Assembly (NCBI GenBank): GCA_016882285.1
Contig: VGQS01000011.1
Coordinates: 1-35,114 of the forward strand
Length of the DNA: 35,114 bases
Reading direction: 5' to 3'
Source of the DNA: Cyanobacteria bacterium K_DeepCast_35m_m2_155
Lineage (GTDB): Bacteria > Cyanobacteriota > Cyanobacteriia > PCC-6307 > Cyanobiaceae
The notes beneath the pieces were generated by a model, which worked only from the letters and a program-made list of their open reading frames with translations, had not been told where the DNA came from and searched no databases. Below, one piece after another: positions 32,997 through 35,114 of the stretch (position 1 is the first letter of the stretch; each line of letters opens with the position of its first letter). The position numbers and the translations under genes were made by a program.

Positions 32997-33040
32997 AAAA
33001 AGCCCCCTGGGCCTGCGTGCGGCAGGACAGGGGGCTTTGT
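32997..33040 (+). terminator. Rho-independent terminator, usable in both directions
   Basis: AAAA then AGCCCCCTG (33001-33009), an 18-nt loop, CAGGGGGCT (33028-33036) and TTGTTG. The stem is 9 bp perfect, with A-rich and T-rich flanks. It separates the hli gene from the convergent DUF4278 gene. Confidence 0.88.
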
Positions 33041-33063
33041 TGTGTGAGTCGACGCGGACTCGA

Positions 33064-33243
33064 TCAGTGCACGTAGTGCTGACCGCGGTAGGTCAGCTCT
33101 TTGTTGGTGCCGGTGGCCTGGGGCTCGTCGTGGTGGGCGTCGACGTAGGACACGCCGCGATAGGCCTTGGCCATCAGGAACTGGGCGTCGTCAAGGCGCT
33201 TGTCCTTGACCATTTTGGTCCGGATGATGTTGAGCACGTTCAT
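33064..33243 (-). CDS. DUF4278-like small protein, 59 residues
   Basis: Reads MNVLNIIRTKMVKDKRLDDA, then QFLMAKAYRGVSYVDAHHDE, ending TNKELTYRGQHYVH. Two YRG-x-x-Y elements (AYRGVSY and LTYRGQHY) are the hallmark of the cyanobacterial DUF4278 family, whose function is unknown. ATG at 33243 is preferred over an upstream in-frame extension with no similarity. An NtcA-type palindrome lies about 97 nt upstream. Confidence 0.75.
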   Translation of the reverse strand: MNVLNIIRTKMVKDKRLDDAQFLMAKAYRGVSYVDAHHDEPQATGTNKELTYRGQHYVH

Positions 33244-33339
33244 CGTGGTCTCCGCAACGTCCGCGTCCCCGTTGCCTGGCGCGGATCGAACTGCGTCCAT
33301 CCCGGGGGATGGATCAACGTGCCGTCACTCTGGCATTTA

Positions 33340-33353
33340 GTAGCGGTTGCTAC
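33340..33353. promoter_or_regulatory. NtcA-type palindrome in the DUF4278/GH57 divergent region
   Basis: GTAGC-GGTT-GCTAC (GTA-N8-TAC) lies between two divergent genes. On the plus side TGCGTT follows after 21 nt, one base off TAN3T. On the minus side no -10 box is evident. The target gene is therefore uncertain. Confidence 0.5.
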
Positions 33354-33454
33354 AACCCCTTGCTGGCGAAGGGTTGCGTTTTTGTAGCAATTGGGTGTCA
33401 GCGCCATGCTGATCGAGGGGCGCCTCGCGCCTTGCTGCCTTGCTGTGACGCCCG

Positions 33455-34915
33455 ATGACGATTTCGCCCCAGTCGCTGCCACCGATCGCCGGACGCGAGG
33501 CCGAGTTGCAGGCCCTGATGCGCAGCAGCAGCAGCAGGCCCGACGTCGCGGCTCCGCGCGATCTGGTCGGGATTCGCTCGGCCTTTGCCTGCGCCCTGCA
33601 CATGCACCAGCCCACGATCCCGGCGGGTTCGGCTGGCGAGCTGATCTCCCATCTGCAATACATGGTTGAGCACCCGCACGAGGGTGACAACCACAACGCC
33701 GAGCCCTTTGCCCAGTGCTACCTGCGCATGGCGCAGCTGATGCGGCAGCTGATCGATCAGGGCAGGGGGCCACGCATCATGCTCGATGTCTCCGGCAACC
33801 TGCTCTGGGGCGTCGAGCAGATGGGGCGCCGCGACATCGCCGCGGCGTGGCGCGAGCTGGCCTGCGATACAGCGCTGCAGCGCCATGTCGAGTGGCTCGG
33901 CACCTTTTGGAGCCATGCGGTAGCCCCCTCAACGCCGATTCCTGATCTGCGCTTGCAGATTCAGGCCTGGCAGCATCATTTCGCGGCCCTCTTTGGTGAT
34001 GAGGCCCTGCAGCGGGTGCGCGGCTTCTCGCTGCCCGAAATGCACCTGCCCAACCACCCGGACACCCTGTTTGCCCTGGTGAGCGCCCTGTGTGCGTGCG
34101 GCTACCAGTGGTTGCTGGTGCAGGAGCACAGCGTGGAGAACCTCGATGGTTCACCCCTGGGCCACGCCCAGCGCTATCTGCCCAACCGGCTGGTGGCGCG
34201 TAGCTCAGACGGTGAGACCGTGAGCATCACTGCCCTGATCAAGACCCAGGGCTCCGACACCAAGCTGGTGGGCCAGATGCAGCCGCTCAGCGAGGCGTTG
34301 GGTCTGGATCGCCTTGCGCTGGGGGGTGTGCCCGTGCCGCCGCTGGTGAGTCAGATCGCCGACGGCGAAAACGGTGGCGTGATGATGAATGAATTCCCTG
34401 CGGCCTTCATCGGCGCCTACCAGCGGCTCGCTGAGCACGGCGGCACCGTGGCGCTCAACGGCAGCGAATACCTGGCTGCCATCACTGCTGCCGGTGTGCC
34501 GGCCAGCGCCCATCCCCCGATTCAGGCGATCGGTCAGCACCGCCTCTGGCAACAGCTCGGCAGTCGCAGCGGATCCGCCATGGTGGCGGCGGCCGTCGCT
34601 GAGCTGCAGGCGATCGATCCGGGCTTCAGCGCCGACGGCGCCAGCTGGACCAACAACCTGAGCTGGGTGCAGGGCTACGCCAACGTGCTCGAGCCGATGC
34701 AGGAGCTCAGCGCTCGCTTTCACCAGCGTTTTGATGACGCCGTGGCGCGCGACCCGCGGCTCACCCTGACGCCTGATTACCAGCAGGCGCTGCTGCACCT
34801 GCTGCTGCTCGAGACCAGCTGCTTTCGCTACTGGGGCCAGGGCGCCTGGACCGAGTACGCCCGCGAGATCCATCGCCGCGGCATGCAGCTGTTGGAGCAG
34901 CCGTTGGCGGGGTAG
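33455..34915 (+). CDS. Glycoside hydrolase family 57 protein
   Basis: A 486-residue GH57-type protein. The first family motif appears as ACALHMHQPTIP (about 46-57). FSLPEMHLPNHPDTLFALVS (about 190) corresponds to the motif with the catalytic nucleophile region, followed by CGYQWLLVQEHSVENLDG. The C-terminal helical part includes WVQGYANVLEPMQELSARFH and a CFRYWGQGAWTEY segment. GH57 enzymes act on alpha-glucans (amylase, branching enzyme). Exact activity is undetermined. With glgP and the debranching-type gene it supports alpha-glucan turnover. ATG at 33455 is used. Confidence 0.88.
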   Translation: MTISPQSLPPIAGREAELQALMRSSSSRPDVAAPRDLVGIRSAFACALHMHQPTIPAGSAGELISHLQYMVEHPHEGDNHNAEPFAQCYLRMAQLMRQLIDQGRGPRIMLDVSGNLLWGVEQMGRRDIAAAWRELACDTALQRHVEWLGTFWSHAVAPSTPIPDLRLQIQAWQHHFAALFGDEALQRVRGFSLPEMHLPNHPDTLFALVSALCACGYQWLLVQEHSVENLDGSPLGHAQRYLPNRLVARSSDGETVSITALIKTQGSDTKLVGQMQPLSEALGLDRLALGGVPVPPLVSQIADGENGGVMMNEFPAAFIGAYQRLAEHGGTVALNGSEYLAAITAAGVPASAHPPIQAIGQHRLWQQLGSRSGSAMVAAAVAELQAIDPGFSADGASWTNNLSWVQGYANVLEPMQELSARFHQRFDDAVARDPRLTLTPDYQQALLHLLLLETSCFRYWGQGAWTEYAREIHRRGMQLLEQPLAG

Positions 34916-34943
34916 CGGCAGGACACCGGCTGCGCTGTTAAAA

Positions 34944-34958
34944 CGATAATGGTTCTCG
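34944..34958 (+). promoter_or_regulatory. Zur-like box before the second CobW-type gene
   Basis: CGATAA-TGG-TTCTCG differs from the perfect box at 22367 by three bases and keeps the GATAATGGTT core. One mismatch breaks the palindrome. It is 32 nt before the ATG. Confidence 0.6.
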
Positions 34959-34990
34959 TCTGATGCGGTGCGCTTGCGCACGCTGCCGCC

Positions 34991-35114
34991 ATGGCCTTCT
35001 CCAGCCCTGTTCCCGCCGCCGAGCGCCTGCCGGTGACCGTGCTCACCGGTTACCTCGGCGCCGGCAAGACCACCCTGCTCAACCGGATCCTCACTCACGA
35101 GCACGGCCTCAAGG
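34991..35114 (+). CDS. CobW/COG0523-family GTPase, N-terminal part (second copy)
   Basis: The start reads [20 protein letters not shown], then [14 protein letters not shown]. Walker [10 protein letters not shown] is complete. The gene runs off the window after 41 residues. It is a paralogue of the gene at 19519-20637 and shares a Zur-like box with that locus, which suggests a zinc-responsive chaperone. Confidence 0.88.
   Translation, partial: MAFSSPVPAAERLPVTVLTGYLGAGKTTLLNRILTHEHGLK

Noticed and set aside
33372-33390. Second GTAGC near the GH57 promoter as another NtcA-type site
   Set aside because: Only the left half is present. No TAC occurs at the required spacing.

Overview
The window looks like a chromosomal segment of a high-GC picocyanobacterium of the Synechococcus/Cyanobium group. 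The evidence is the gene set: a high-light-inducible protein, a FurA-like Fur and a cyanobacterial-type Zur, an SLH/OprB porin, the IdiA/FutA iron-binding protein, a ferritin resembling the Synechococcus type, a DUF4278 protein, GSA aminomutase and GlcD. Gene spacing is tight and many starts overlap the preceding stop. I saw no transposase, prophage, CRISPR, rRNA or tRNA signal.

Layout. 1-1342: end of a branched-chain amino acid ABC transporter locus (permease start and lipoprotein binding protein), directly downstream of hemL (1342-2673). 2754-4247 is glcD, followed by a small conserved-looking ORF, xth, a secreted small protein and a membrane-anchored TPR protein. 6545-10541 is a plus-strand run: an unrecognised protein, an M41-like peptidase without an AAA domain, larC, a flippase-like membrane protein and fur. 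10696-13888 is a two-gene glucan operon (GT4 glycosyltransferase and amylo-alpha-1,6-glucosidase).

From about 13.9 to 26.1 kb lies a metal-homeostasis island. On the plus strand are a Crp/Fnr-type regulator with two Fur-like boxes, a partner small protein, and an unannotated 47-residue Cys/Lys-rich microprotein with a matching box. On the minus strand, in transcription order, are: UPF0718 permease, TIGR03943-like protein, Ig-like/beta-propeller protein, zur, [Zur box] porin, CobW-type GTPase, [cobalamin riboswitch] hupE, a small membrane protein, futA, futB and ferritin. Iron, zinc and cobalt uptake, storage and sensing therefore sit together with three kinds of control element. A second CobW-type gene begins at the right edge behind a near-identical Zur box.

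26.2-35.1 kb returns to carbon metabolism and small proteins: three small ORFs, glycogen phosphorylase with a coupled TerB-like gene, a ferredoxin, malic enzyme, a high-light-inducible protein with a strong terminator, a DUF4278 protein and a GH57 protein. With the 10.7-13.9 kb operon this gives several alpha-glucan functions in one window. A palindrome of the form GTAGC-N4-GCTAC, which fits the NtcA pattern GTA-N8-TAC, occurs four times, each time upstream of a small gene. In three of the four cases a TAN3T -10 box follows at the 21-23 nt spacing expected of an activated promoter.
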